A stretch of DNA of 64,000 nt from NCBI GenBank assembly GCA_963575745.1, contig CAUYUJ010000725.1, forward strand, positions 568,501 through 632,500, given 5' to 3'. Below the pieces are notes generated by a model. The model was not told the DNA's origin. It was given only the letters and a program-made list of their open reading frames with translations, and did not search any database. The DNA comes from Prorocentrum cordatum (taxonomy: Eukaryota; Sar; Dinophyceae; Prorocentrales; Prorocentraceae). This document shows, one piece after another, positions 30,426 to 42,328 of the stretch; positions within the stretch are counted from its first letter, which is position 1; the number at the start of each line of letters is the position of its first letter. The position numbers were made by a program, and so were the translations under genes.

Positions 30426-30669
30426 TGTTATGATGGACTATTCTGCCGTATGACATTAGTTTCGGAATGAAGCATCTACGCTCACGTACTGATCAGTTCT
30501 CTTGATATCCGCGCCCTCTGCCGGCTCGAAGCACTCCCCCCAGCAACGTCGAAACATTCGCCTCCACATGTTCTAGGCAAGTTCGTCGCGCATTGGGGGC
30601 GCCCCCTGGAGTCGCTGCGCGCTCGACCTTGCCAACGCGCGCGAGGCGGATCAAACTGCGAAAGTGCGC

Positions 30670-32600
30670 CAGTGGATCTCCCTGAATACACTAAAGGTGG
30701 GGGGGTGGGACCAGAATCCCCCCCCTTTCCCCCCTTCAGGGGGGGGGGGGGGGGGGGGGGGGGGTCCGGACCCCCCCCCCTTTGCCCCTCTTAAGGGGAA
30801 GAGTGGGAGGTGGGTGGGGGGGGGGGGGGGGGGTGCGGGTGGGAGGGGGGGGAGGGGGGGGGCTTGAAGGATGGCGGGCGGGGAGGAGGGGGGGGGCCAC
30901 CCCCACCCCCCACCCCCCTCGGCGCTGGAAAGGTGCGGGGGGGGGTTGGACCTCCCCCCCCGCCCCCTTTGTGTGAGGAGTGCAGCGTTGGGAGTAGGGA
31001 GTGGTGGGTAATGAGTAGTGAGTTAGCGCGTATTGAGTAGTGAGTACCGGGTAGTGAGTAGTGCGTAGTGAGTGGCGAGTAGGGAGTAGGGAGTGGGGAG
31101 TAGTGAGTAGTGAAAAGTGAGTAGTGTGCACTGATAAGTGAGTAGTGAGTGGCGAGTAGTGAGTAGCGAGTAGCGAGTAGTGAGTACTGAGTAGGGAGTA
31201 GGGAGTAATGAGCAGTGGGTAGTGAGTAGTGGGTAGTGAGTAGTGGGTGGCGAGTAGTGAGTAGTGAGTAGTGGGTAGTGCGTAGTGCGTAGTGAGTAGA
31301 GAGTAGTGCGTAGTGAGTAGCGAGTGGCGAGTAGTGACTAGTGAGTAGTGAGTAGTGAGCACTGGGTACGGAGTAGTACGTAGTGCGTAGTGAGTAGTGA
31401 GTAGTGAGTGATGAATAGAGACTGGTGGGTAGTGGCAGTGGGTAGTGAGTAGTAAGTAGCGAGTAGCGAGTAGCGAGTAGTGAGTAGTGAGTAGAGAGTA
31501 ATCAGTCGTGAGTAGTGGGTAGTGATTAGTGAGTACAGAGGGAGTAGCGAGTAGTTTGTACTGAGTAGTGAGTAGGGGAATAGGGAGTAGGGAGTAGTGA
31601 GCAGTGAGTAGCAAGAAATGCGTAGCGAATAGTGGGTAGTGAGTAGCGATTGGTGGGTAGTGAGTAGTGACTAGTGACTACTGACTAGTGAGTTGTGACT
31701 AGTGACTAGAGACTATGTAGTGAGTAGGGAGTAGTAAGTAGTGAATAGTGAGTAGCGGGGAGGGAGCAGTGAGTTTTGAGTAGCGAGTATGGGAGTAGCG
31801 AGTACTGAGTACTGCGTCGTCAGTACTGTGTAGGGAGTAGGGAGTAGCGAGTAGCGAGTAGTGGGTAGTGAGTAGTGGTTCGTGGGCAATGAGTAGTTAG
31901 TAGTGAGTAGTGAGTAGCGGATAGTGGGTAGTGGGTAATGAGTAGTGATTAGTGGGTAGTGAGTAGTGCTTAGTGAGTAGTGAGTATTGAGTAGTGGGTA
32001 GTGAGGAGTGAGTAGTGAGTAGTGAATAGGGAGGAGGGAGTAGTGAGTAGGGAGTAGTGAGTAGCGAGTAGTGGGTGGTGGGTAGTGAGTAGTGGGTAGT
32101 GAGTAGTGAGTCGTGAGTAGTGAGTAGGGGGGAGTGAGAAGTGAGTATTGAATAGCGAGTAGAGAGTAGTGGGTAGTGAGTAATGAGTAGTGAGTATTAT
32201 TTGGGGCTGGGGTTAGTGGTTGGGGTTCGGATTAGGGGTTTGGGTTGGGCTGAGGACTAGGGGCAGGGGCGGCGGGGGTCGGGTTCCGGAGTCAGGGGGC
32301 GGCGTGGCGAAAAGGGGGGGGGGGGGGGCGGGGGGGGGTTCGGACCCCCCCCCCTCCCCCCGCATTTTCGAAAGGGGAAAGGGGGAGGGGGGGGTTCCCC
32401 GACGACGGGCGGGGAAAGGGGAAGGGGGGGGGTTCCCCGACGACGGATCGGGGAAGAGGGGGAGGGGGGGGGGGGGGGGGTCGCCGACGACAGATCGGGG
32501 AAGGGGGGGGGAGGGGGGGGGGGGTGCCCGACGACAGATCGGGGAAGGGGGGGGGGGGGGTTCTAATCCCCCCCCCTTTGGGAGATCCAGCGGCGCGCCC
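30670..32600. repeat. G-run/GTAGTGA block between imperfect inverted ends
   Basis: Left end GCGCCAGTGGATCTCCC (about 30667-30683) is matched in reverse by GGGAGATCCAGCGGCGC (about 32579-32595). Inside are long G and C homopolymers (30730-30960, 32310-32570) and a heptanucleotide GTAGTGA array with GTAGCGA and GTAGTGG variants (about 30985-32200). Frames across it are repeat artefacts. Confidence 0.75.
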
Positions 32601-33490
32601 TCTCAAACTGCGCCAGTGCAACTTGAGTTGCTGCGAGACTCATCACGAACTGCGCAATCATTTCCAACGTTGGTTCGGTGCCAAAGCTCTCTGCCCCGAC
32701 TGCTGCTGGCCTCCCGTGGGCCGCGCATGGGGCCACCCCCTCTGATCCGCGGCCTCGCCCGCGGCATCCTGAACAAACGCATTTCGCCGCGCGCGAAGCG
32801 AACTCAGGGCGGAAGAGCGCGCCGGCACTCAGCCGGGAACCTTTCCGGCGAGCACAGAATTTATGAATGCACCGCAATATCCGCCACCGTACTTCTGCGC
32901 GGAGCGGGCGGGCCCTCGGGCCCCCAAAAAGCGTTCAATCCTCCGGGATAAGGAACCAATCCTTGGCGGAGAGAGCTCAATCGCCGGGGGCCGACTTGAA
33001 CGCGTCCTCGGCGTCGATGCTTTAAGAAAGCTTCTCGGGCGGGCCTCCCGAGCGGCCCCTCGGGCCTCGGGCCTTCCGAGGGGCCTTTCGGGCCTCGCAT
33101 GGGGCGCCCTTGGGCCTTCCGAGAGGCGCATTTGGCTTCCCGAGAGGTCTTTCCGAGAGGCCTCTGTGGGCTTGTCCGAATGGGCCTCGCGACGGACCTC
33201 GCGGGTTTCCCGAGAAGCCTCTCAGGCCTTCCGAGGTGCTTTTTGAGCGCCCCGAGGGGCCTCTCAGACCTCCCGAGAGGCACCTTGGGGTGGCCCAACA
33301 TGGCTTGCCAGATGGGCACGAGGGCCACGCGCTCGCTCACAATCGTCCAATATGGTTTCCCAGACGACACAGCAAGAGAGTTCAAAAAGCTTCCAGGACG
33401 GCCCGAGAAACTGCGAGATGCCTCCGAGTCCCCCGAGGACTTCCCAGACGGCCCAAGACGCCCCAAAAGACCCCCAAAATGCTTCCAAAA
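32601..33490. other. No confident gene; GGCCTTCCGAGG-type degenerate repeats
   Basis: 33030-33290 carries drifting CGGGCCTTCCGAGAGGCC motifs. The predicted frames follow the repeat. Sequence at 32601-33030 has no convincing exon. Confidence 0.5.
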
Positions 33491-33499
33491 CGTCCTTCG

Positions 33500-35060
33500 G
33501 GAGTGCCCACACGCGCGGAATTGTCGGACGGGGGGTCACAAGCACAGAGTTCCCAGGACCGTGCGGGTGTCGGACCTGGTGGACACCTGGTGGGAGGTCA
33601 AAATCGGTTCTGCGCGCGGAATTGTCGGTCGGGAGGTCACAAGCGCAGAGCTCCCAGGGTTGTGTGAGGGTCGGAACTGGCGGGCACCTGGCGGGGGCCA
33701 AGGTCGGTTCCGGGCGCGAAATTGTCGGGTGGGGTCCCAAGAACAGAGTTCCCAGGAGCGTGCAGGGGTCGGACATGGCGGGCGCCTGGTGGGGGGTCGG
33801 GGTCCCAGGGCGGGGGTCGGACCTGGCGGGCACTTGGTGGGGGGCCAGGACCGGTTCCGGGCGACGAGTTTTCGGGTGGAGGGGCCAAGAACAGAGTTCC
33901 CAGGACCGCGCGGGGGCCGGGCCTGGCGGGCACTTGGCGGGTGGTCAGGGTCGGTTCCGGGCGCTGAATTGTCGGGGTCCCAGCTCCCATGACCGTGCGG
34001 GGGTCGGACCATGGGCCAGGGTCGGTTCCGGGCACGGGAGTGCCAGGCGGGAGGTCCCAAGAACAGAGCTCCCATGGACCGAGCGGGGGTCGGACATGGC
34101 GGGCGCCTGGTGGGGGGTCAGCGTCGGTCCCTAGCGCGGAATTGTCGGGTGGGATGCTCCCAAGAACAGCTCCCAGAACCGTGCGGGGGGTCGGACCTGG
34201 CGGGCACCCGGCGGTGGGCACCTGGTGGGGGTGGGGGGTCAGGGTTGGTTCCGGGCGCGGAGTTGTCAGGTGGGGCCCCAAGAAGAGAGTTCCCAGGACC
34301 GCGCGGGGGTCGGACTTGGTCGGCGCTTGGTGGGGGGCCAGGGGTATTTCCAGGCGAGGAATTGCTGGGGCCCCAAGAACAGAGCTCCCAGGACCGTGCG
34401 GGGGTCGGACCTGGCGGGCACTTGGTGGAGGGTCAGGGTCGGTTCCGCGCGCGGAAATGTCGGGTGGGGGGTCCCAAGAACAGATCTCCCAGGAACGTGC
34501 GGGGGTCGGACCTGGCGGGCACCTGCTGATGGGACGACCGTGCGGGGGTCGGCCTTGGTGAGCACCTGGCGGGGGTCACGGGTGGTTCCGGGCGCGGAAT
34601 TGTCAGCCGGGGGATCCCAAGAACGGAGCTCCCAGAACTGCGCGGGGGTCGGGCACCCGGCGGGGAGTCAGGACTTGTTCCGGGCGCGGAATTGCCGGGT
34701 GGGGGGTTCTGAGAACGGAGCTTCCAGGACCGCGCGGGACTCGGACTTGGCGGGCGCCTGGCGATGGGCCATGGTCGGTTCCGAGCGCAGACATGTCGGG
34801 CGGGGAGTCCCGAGAACAGAGTTCCCAGGACCGCGCGGGGGCCGGGCCTGGTGGGCACCTGGAGGGGGTCAGGGTCGGTTCCGGGCGCGGAATTGTCGGA
34901 TGGGGCCCCCGAGAACAGAGCCCCCAGGACCGCGCGGGAGTCAAACCTGGCGCGCACCTGCTGATGGCGCGTCAGGGTCGGTTCCGGGCGCGGAATCGTT
35001 GGGCCGGGGGTCCCAAGAAAGGAGCCCCCGGGACCCTTGGCCTCTCCGGTGCTTTTTTGT
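33500..35060. repeat. Satellite of about 100-110 bp
   Basis: About 15 drifting units with GGTCGGTTCCGGGCGCGGAA, TTGTCGGGTGGGG, TCCCAAGAACAGAG and CCGTGCGGGGGTCGGACC. Starts near 33511, 33611 and 33711. All frames on both strands are open in places because of base composition. Confidence 0.9.
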
Positions 35061-36495
35061 TCCAAGACGCCCCTAACGCAACATTATTGAATAGCTGATT
35101 ATATTTATGACATTTTTCAAATGTTTGATATTAAGTGACATGCCTGGATGTTTGGTAGCATGTCCTGATTTCTGGCAGTGGACAGTACGCATTGATTCCC
35201 TACCTAGGCTCTACCTAGAAGGGTTCTTATTCTCTATGTTAAAAGGGCCGGGCAGTGGGCCTCGCCCCGGGCGGCTCCCCCAGGACCCGCCCCGCTGCCC
35301 CCCCAGTTACGCCCCCCTGGGTTCACCCAGCTTAGCTTAGCTTATCTCATCTTAGCTTTGCTCAGCTTATCTCATCTTAGCTTAGCTCAGCTCAGCTCAG
35401 CTTAGCTTAGCCTAGCCTAGCTTAGCTTAGCTTAGCTTAGCGTAGCTTGGCTTATATCATCTTAGCCTAGCTTAGCTTAGCTTGGCTTGGCTTAGCTTAG
35501 CTTAGCTTAGCCTAACCTAGCTTAGCTTAGCCTAGTTTAGCTTAGCTTAGCTTAGCATAGCTTAGCTTACCTTTGCTTAGTTTAGCGCAGCGCAGCATAG
35601 CGCAGCGCAGCAGTAGCACGACATAGCATAGCATGGCATATCATAGCGTAGCCAATCACAGCATCGCATATCACATCATAGCATAATATTGTCGTTCCGG
35701 GCGCGGAATTGTCGGATGGGGCCCCCGAGAACAGAGCCCCCAGGACCGTGCGGGAGTCAAACCTGGCGCGCACCTGCTGATGGCGCGTCAGGGTCGGTTC
35801 CGGGCGCGGAATCGTTGGGCCGGGGGTCCCAAGAAAGGAGCCCCCAGGACCCTTGGCCTCTCCGGTGCTTTTTTGTTCCAAGACGCCCCTAACGCAACAT
35901 TATTGAATAGCTGATTATATGTATGATTTTTTTCAAATGTTTGATATGAAGTGGCATGCCTGGATGTTTGGTAGCGTGTCCTGATTTTTGGCAGTGGACA
36001 GTACGCATTGATTCCCTACCTAGGCTCTACCTAGAAGGGTTCTTACTCTCTATGTTAAAAGGGCCGGGCAGTGGGCCTCGCCCCGGGCGGCCCCCCCAGG
36101 ACCCGCCCCGCTGTCCCCCGCCCCCCTGGGTTCACCCAGCTTAGCTTAGCTTATCTCATCTTAGCTTAGCTCAGCTTATCTCATCTTAGCTTAGCTCAGC
36201 TCAGCTCAGCTTAGCTTAGCCTAGCCTAGCTTAGCTTAGCTTAGCTTAGCGTAGCTTGGCTTATATCATCTTAGCCTAGCTTAGCTTAGCTTGGCTTGGC
36301 TTAGCTTAGCTTAGCCTAACCTAGCTTAGCTTAGCCTAGTTTAGCTTAGCTTAGCTTAGCATAGCTTAGCTTACCTTTGCTTAGTTTAGCGCAGCGCAGC
36401 ATAGCGCAGCGCAGCAGTAGCACGACATAGCATAGCATGGCATGTCATCGCGTAGCCAATCACAGCATCGCATATCACATCATAGCATAATATTG
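34879..36495. repeat. 816-bp tandem duplication with TTAGC arrays
   Basis: 34879-35694 and 35695-about 36495 repeat the same order: end of the satellite, unique sequence with GAAGGGTTCTTA and a GGGCCGGGCAGTGGGCC block, then a TTAGC/TCAGC pentanucleotide array (35330-35640; 36135-36450). They differ by scattered substitutions and array length. Confidence 0.92.
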
Positions 36496-36850
36496 TTCAG
36501 CATATCATAGCCGTCCCTACTTCCACAATGCTTTACAACATATTGATTCGGAAGGCCCTTCGACCCAGGGAAACGGATGGATCTCGCGATTGTGTCCAAA
36601 CATTGAAGCGTAACGCCGCTATTTTGCAACATCCACAATAAATGATTCATTTCGTATTGCAGGATTCCCCCCGACGCTGGCACGCCATGCATCCAATCCA
36701 TACACGTAGAGATCGGTTCCCCAATGTAATCTCTCAGGTATGTGTCCGAAGCCAGGCCAAATGTGCCCGATCCCGCCCCAATGCGAGCTGAGCTCTGCAT
36801 GCGACGCAGACAGATGTAGTGACGTCACGCCACCCGTATAGCCCAGGATA
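36480..36850 (-). pseudogene. Exon of a transposase-like multicopy protein (minus strand)
   Basis: Reads YLRDYIGEPISTCMDWMHG then GGILQYEMNHLLWMLQNSG, resembling the exon at 49860-49950 of the plus-strand gene (IMYGWSHTYLQDGI). Flanking exons are not visible here, so it is likely an isolated fragment. Family assignment is from memory of recurrent dinoflagellate proteins, not from a search. Confidence 0.45.
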
Positions 36851-36857
36851 ATGGCAG

Positions 36858-37398
36858 GGTGAACTTGATTGCGAAGACCTCCTTCGAGGTCGGCGAGCTG
36901 CAGATCGTTGCAGCGTACGACAGGACCAGCGTCGACAGGAGCAACTCGCCCGACATGCGCATCTCCGTTAGCGAAGACTTCGTTGCATCTGTCGCGCTGC
37001 CGTCCGCGCTTGAACTGGGCGGCACCGCGTGCGCGGCCACGCATAGGAAACAGCGTGACCGCCTCGACGAGGAGAAGACCTTCTCGTCGACCCCACTCTG
37101 GCATGTACAGCTGGTCCACGAGGGAGCCCACAACGTCGAGCATCGCTCGACTGAAATTTCAATCATGGGCAAGGCAGTGAGCTTCCCTACGTGGGTCAAC
37201 GTGAAGGACATCAAAGAGGGCCAGCTCATTCTGGGTCCGCTCCAGGACATTGGCGACGGCGCGGGTGGCGCAGTCGGCAGCGGCGACGGCGCCGCCAACC
37301 GCGACAAGGGCGGCAAGGGCAGCACGGGCGGCAGCAAGGGCGACAGGGGCGGCAAGGGCGGCAAGGCTCCTGGTCGAGGGAGGGGGCGGGGCGCATGA
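36858..37398 (+). CDS. C-terminal exon with Gly/Lys/Arg-rich tail
   Basis: After AATGGCAG the frame reads NLIAKTSFEVGELQIVAAYD, MGKAVSFPTWVNVKDIKEGQ and LILGPLQDIGDGAGG, ending in GGKAPGRGRGRGA and TGA. The folded part looks globular; the tail is RGG-like and may bind RNA. The upstream partner exon is not identified. The antisense frames lack comparable composition. Confidence 0.55.
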
Positions 37399-37665
37399 GC
37401 TGCGCTGACGCCCTGCCTAACATCGACCATGCGACTGCTTATAAGCGCGTGGACGCTCGAAACTCGTTCTCTTCACCTCCCATCCGCCTCCATACCACGA
37501 CAGCTATCAGTGCCAATGTGGCGAGAATGCTCGCCGAGGCAGCGCAGCGCACTTGATCGACGCACGTGGTGAGCAGAGTGTGATGTGCGCCACGCGAGCT
37601 CCTCAAGCACCGCGAAGCAGTGCGGCGCGCCGCGCGCTCACGGCGGATCGGGCCCGGCGGGCGCC

Positions 37666-39009
37666 ATGGCGCCGAAGGACCCTCGCCCTGCGAGGGCGCA
37701 TCGCGACACCGTGGCGGTCTACGGCGGCAGCGGCGCGAAGCAGTGGCACCCGTGGCTGCCCGATTTGATGACGATCGAAGAGCAGGAGTTCGTTCGCGTG
37801 GACCAATAGAACCGAGAGTTTGCTCGGTTCCGTTTTTTGTTGTCGTTCGTGTCGCGCGTAGTTTGTGCCGTATGTATGCGCACAGATGTGCCAGCTATAG
37901 GCTCCTCGGCTATGACATGCACAGCGGCAACCCGCTGCAGGGCGCCGAGTGGTGCTTCCAGCTCACGGCGTTGCGCGATGCGGCAGTGGACAGCCACACC
38001 GAGAAGAACAAACCGCAGGTCGTCGCATTCCGAAATGTTTTCGTGCATGCGAGCTTCGCTCGCGATCTAATACGGCATGCGAGCATACTCGCAGCTTGCA
38101 CCGCCGCTAGGACCCACTGGCCGATGATCCGTCGGCAATCGTGACGGCGGGGCGTCGGGGCAAGCTCTACTTGTCGGCCAGAGTGCCGGCGTGTGTGGTG
38201 ATCACGTACCCGTCCTTCAACAGCATGGGTCGGTCCTTCGGACCGACCCAACTGCCCGTCAAGGCCACGCCGAACAAGGGCGAGAAGCTGTACCTAGAGT
38301 TCAGCGAGGATAACATCAATTATTCTGCTCACGCGTGCCCGCACCCCCATACGTTTTCGACCACAGAAGGTTCACACTGTGCAGCGCTTCTGCTGCAGCG
38401 AGCCTCACTCGCTAGGTGTGGCAGACTACCGTCTCACTCGATCCATTCGAGCATAGCTCGAAGTCGGACTTCTTGATTTGGTTGGCGCGGTGCGATGAAC
38501 TTCCTGACCTGCCAGATGTCCACGTGCAATATCGCGGCTACAAGCGCGAGACCGACGGCGACCCGCCTGTTGAGCTGGTGTCGCCGAACGTAAAGTGGAT
38601 CAAGCGGCCCCAGCCGACAGGTGGAAGCATCTGGTCCATGGTCGCGAAGTGCATGACCACGGAAGGTCCCAAGGAGTCCCGCGCGACTCCAGCGCATTGC
38701 GAGGACCGCGCGGCGTCCAGATTCGCATGCACGCGAGAGCAATGCTCGCGCATGCAGATATCCTACTGACCCCATCCCTCCTTTCTTCTTCATATTGCCC
38801 TTGCAATGTAGGTTCAGTTGGCATACCCACAGGATTGGGGGAAATGCGTCGAGGGCGTTCGCCTCACGGAGGCGAACTTGCAGATGATCTACGACACCAA
38901 GCACAGCAGCGACGCTTGCGTCGACAGCGTGGGATCACCTGGGGCGACAGCGTCGGCAGCTCAGGCTCACCCGGCAGCCGAGCATGCCCTACAGTGGGTG
39001 TTCACTTGA
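37666..39009 (+). CDS. Five-exon gene of unknown function with hairpin-donor introns
   Basis: ATG at 37666 (GCGCCATGG context). Exons 37666-37808, 37862-38048, 38111-38397, 38457-38724 and 38812-39009 sum to 1083 nt, a complete frame of 360 codons plus TGA. Protein segments include AVYGGSGAKQWHPWLPDLMT, MHSGNPLQGAEWCFQLTALR, CVVITYPSFNSMGRSFGPTQ, DFLIWLARCDELPDLPDVHV and VQLAYPQDWGKCVEGVRL. No domain is recognised. Introns (53, 62, 59 and 87 nt) begin GA, GC, GC, GC and end AG. Each begins at the first base of a hairpin: GAACCGAG/CTCGGTTC, GCGAGC/GCTCGC, GCGAG/CTCGC, and GCATGC-CGCGAG/CTCGCG-ATGC (one-base mismatch). Boundaries are inferred from frame continuity. Confidence 0.65.
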
Positions 39010-39363
39010 GGCGACGCCCTCGAGAGCGACGCCCTCGGCGTCGCCCGCGGCGCCGCCCGTGGCGACGCCCTCGGCGCGCGCCCCAAGCGCCAGGTCAACC
39101 TATTGGTCAATTTGTTGACCCCTAGGCGTTTACAGGGCCGCGCGGTTGCGCATGCGCTCGGTTGAAAGGCGATCGTGTGCATCGCCATCACCTGACACAG
39201 TTAACATCGCCCCTCCTCATTCCCCTCCTCCCCCGCCTCATCCTGATCCTCCTCGTCCTCTCACCTCTTCCGAAAACTCGGAGTCGATCGCGCCCCGACC
39301 CGTGCCCCAGCGATTGCAGATCGTTTCCACGTTTGCGCCGCGCCGCGCGCCCCCGCGCGCGCC

Positions 39364-40447
39364 ATGGCCGCTTTCGTCTGCACCGACTACGCGTTCCTCG
39401 CGATAGACGAGGGCCCGTCGGTCACGCTGTTCGATCCTCGGATCACGCGGCACAAGGGCGGGGCGGTGTTCACGGAGCCTGCGCTGGACGACAACTGACG
39501 GCGCCTTAGGTCGCACTCCACTTGCGAGCTGTGCCCGCACTGATGCACACGAGCATCGCTCGCCATGTGCAACAGATTGGGGCGGGTTCTGTACAAGTGC
39601 CGCCATGCACACTGCGAGACGCGCGAGCGTTGCTCGCCATCAGGGCGACCGATCATCGAGCGGTAGCGCGCTGAGGCCGCAAGGTGCCAGTTCAGTCCTT
39701 GAACGCCAACATCGGCATGTGGAAATTCGTGAAGACGGCGGCGCGGCCGCTCCTTCAGCCCCAGGTGTCGTTCCACGACAAGGAGGCTACCTACCTGAAC
39801 GTTTTTAAACGTTCCCCAAGTGGTGTCGCACGCCGCCGTCTCAAGTCAAGATCTCTAACGGGCATGGGAGTGGGTGGCGAGACATGCTCGCCGACATGCA
39901 TGCACACGTACGCCGCTTACCATGAAGGGGCACGGTGAGCGACCCTCAACAAATTGCGTACGCATCGTACCTGACCACCATCAGGTATCGGACATCGTGG
40001 AGTAGGCGCGTGGTGTGCCCAGAGTGCTACTGGCTGATCGTGCGGCACTTCACGGTCAAGAACGTCAACCTGAAGTTGCACGAGGACCTTCACCCTCACC
40101 CGCCGCATCAGATGTGGGTGACGGTCAAGGACGCCATCCATGGTGACCACCTCGGCAACGTTCAGGTGCGGGGATGTGCGCGGACACGCATACATGTCTG
40201 GCGTGCTTCGCGCGCCGTATAGTTGTCCGGCGTGCCTCGCGCGCAGTATGGTTGTCAGCGCGCGTGCGACGCACGCAAGGCCCACTACGACGCGCCCGTC
40301 GCGGCCGTGTTGAAGGACTGGAAGGCCGCGAACGATATCCCGCCGCGGCGGCTGCACCAGGTGACGGGGTACGACGGGCGGAAGTTTGCGCGGACGGCCA
40401 TGGGCTTCAAGCCCTTGGTCCGCCGCTTGCGCAGGCGCCTTGTCTGA
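39364..40447 (+). CDS. Small split gene of unknown function, about four exons
   Basis: ATG at 39364 (GCGCCATGG again) begins AAFVCTDYAFLAIDEGPSVT. Later exons: to 39796 (NANIGMWKFVKTAARPLLQP), 39940-about 40165 (SYLTTIRYRTSW, CPECYWLIVRHFTVKN, HEDLHPHPPHQMWVTVKD) and about 40259-40447 (DAPVAAVLKDWKAANDIPPR), ending in a basic RRLRRRLV and TGA. The 39797 intron starts GA at the first base of GAACGTTTTTAAACGTTC and joins in frame to 39940. The first junction is not resolved. Function unknown; the CPEC pair could bind metal. Confidence 0.5.
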
Positions 40448-41300
40448 GGCAGCGCGCGCGGCGGTACCTCCCCCCTCCTCCTCCCCCTCCTCCTCCCCCC
40501 CCTCCTTCTCATACTCCTCGTCCTCCTCCTCATCCTCCCCCTCCCCCCCCTCATCCCCCTCCTCTCCTCCCCCTCCTCATCCCCCTCCCCCCCCTTCTCC
40601 TCGGGCGGGCCTGTGCGCGGATAGCAGATCGCGCATGATCTATTGTAAACAGAGCGCGCATGCGAGAATGCTCGCATTCACCCGCCCAAACCGCATGCGA
40701 GCATACTCGCATTCACTCAATCCCGTCGGTCTCGCTAGTCGTCGTCCTGGACCTCCTATCATTGGCATCGAGCGGGGGGGGGTGATGACGGTCGACGCGG
40801 GGGTGCGATTGGGATGGGGGGGAGAAGGTGGAGGCGGTGTGATTCAGCTGACAGTAACAATGGATCGGCGGGGGGGTGCGCGGCGACGAGCGATGCGATG
40901 TTTCGAGAGCACGATTGCGCGATCGAAGACGCCGCCGCCCGTCGTCGAAGGCGATGACGATGCAGCCGTTCTTGGCTAAAGGCGCGCCCCGTCGCGCCAG
41001 CGGTGCTGCCGCGCGTCGCGCGGCCCGCGCCCAGCGGCGCACGGCGCCGACCCGCCCGAGCTCCGCGGCGTAGGAGACGGGTTCAAGCATGCATGTATGT
41101 ATGTATGTCTGTATGTGTGTATGTATCTATGTATCTATGCATGGGTGGATGGGTGGATGGATGTATGCGTGGATGTAGGCATGTAGGTATGTAGGTATGT
41201 AGGTATGTTTGTATGTGGGTATGTAGGTATGTATGGATAGAGGCAGGTCTGTGGGTATGTGTGGATGTGCGCATGTATGTATGGATTGTGTTTCAGCGAG
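40448..41300. other. CTCC-rich tract, hairpins and ATGT microsatellite
   Basis: Pyrimidine-rich CCTCCTCC at 40465-40610, two ATGCGAGNATNCTCGCAT-type hairpins at 40668-40712, and an ATGT/GGATG microsatellite at 41085-41285. No convincing exon. Confidence 0.6.
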
Positions 41301-41574
41301 CATTATTGCCATTACGTGCGGGCATGCCCGCATGTAGGCGGTGCGCGTATGTGGAGGCATGCATGCATGCCTTCACACACGTGTATCGCGCATGTTGACA
41401 TGGCATTCGCATCCCCAGGAGGAAGTGCGGGGATCGGCTGCTCTCGCAGGTGCTGCGAGCACCAGCGCGGTGCCGCGCGCGCCAGCGGTGAAGCCGCCGT
41501 GGCGCCACCGCCAGCAGCCCGCGCCGCCACCGCGGGGTGCGACGCAGGGCTGCCGCGGTGGATGGTATCGGTAT

Positions 41575-41850
41575 GGATCGTGGAGGAGCAGGAGGAGGAG
41601 CATAAGGAGGATGGGGGGAGCAGTAGGAGAAGGAGGAGGATGGGGAGGATGATCAGGGGATGAGACGGAGCGGCGGAGGAGGAGCAGGGGGGGAAGAGGC
41701 TCGGAGGAGGATGAGAAGGAGGAGGGGCGGAGGCGGATGAGCGGAGACGGGTGATCAGAGGAGGAGGCGGGGCGGAGGATGGGGGGATGATGATGAGCAG
41801 GATGATGAGGATGAGGATGTTGAGGATGATGAGGGGGATGACGCTCGGTA
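41575..41850. repeat. GGA/GAT-rich simple sequence
   Basis: Purine-rich GGAGGAGGAT and GATGATGAGG repeats. The antisense Ile/Leu/Ser/Pro frame is an artefact. Confidence 0.85.
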
Positions 41851-41929
41851 GGACGCCCCTCCCCACCCCGCCTTTCTCCGAGCTCACAGGGCCCCTACAG
41901 TGGCTCGGAGCCTGCCGACGCCCGTGGCG

Positions 41930-42155
41930 AGGCCAGCGCGGGCGCGATGACCACCGAGTGGCCGCGCCCATGCCCCGACGCGATCACATCGGCGTCGCAA
42001 CCCACGCGCTCCTACAAGATCGCCGCCATCCCGTACTGACGAGTCAGTATGGGATGACAGTGATCTGGTAGTAGGAGTTGGGTTGCGACGCCGATGCGAT
42101 CGCATCGGGGCATGGGGGTGCCCCAACTGTGTCATTGCGCGCTCCAGCAGGCGCC
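41930..42155. repeat. Foldback element with arms of about 75-110 bp
   Basis: The centre is TACTGACGAGTCAGTA at about 42033-42048. Outward, CATCCC, CTCCTAC, GGCGTCGCAACCCA and CATGCCCCGA each recur in reverse complement on the other side. Homology fades beyond about 110 bp. Arms differ at scattered sites. Confidence 0.8.
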
Positions 42156-42328
42156 CGAGGCGGAGACTGGCGACTGGCTGGAGGAGTTCCCACCGGCGGA
42201 GACTGGCGACGGGCTCAAGGCTTACTTAGTCGTGTCGCGAGCCTCGCTCGGTCGATGTCGTTCAAGTTCACGCAGACCGTGTGCGAGTGTTGCTCGTGCA
42301 TGGTCTGCGTCAGCATCGCGCGCGTTAC

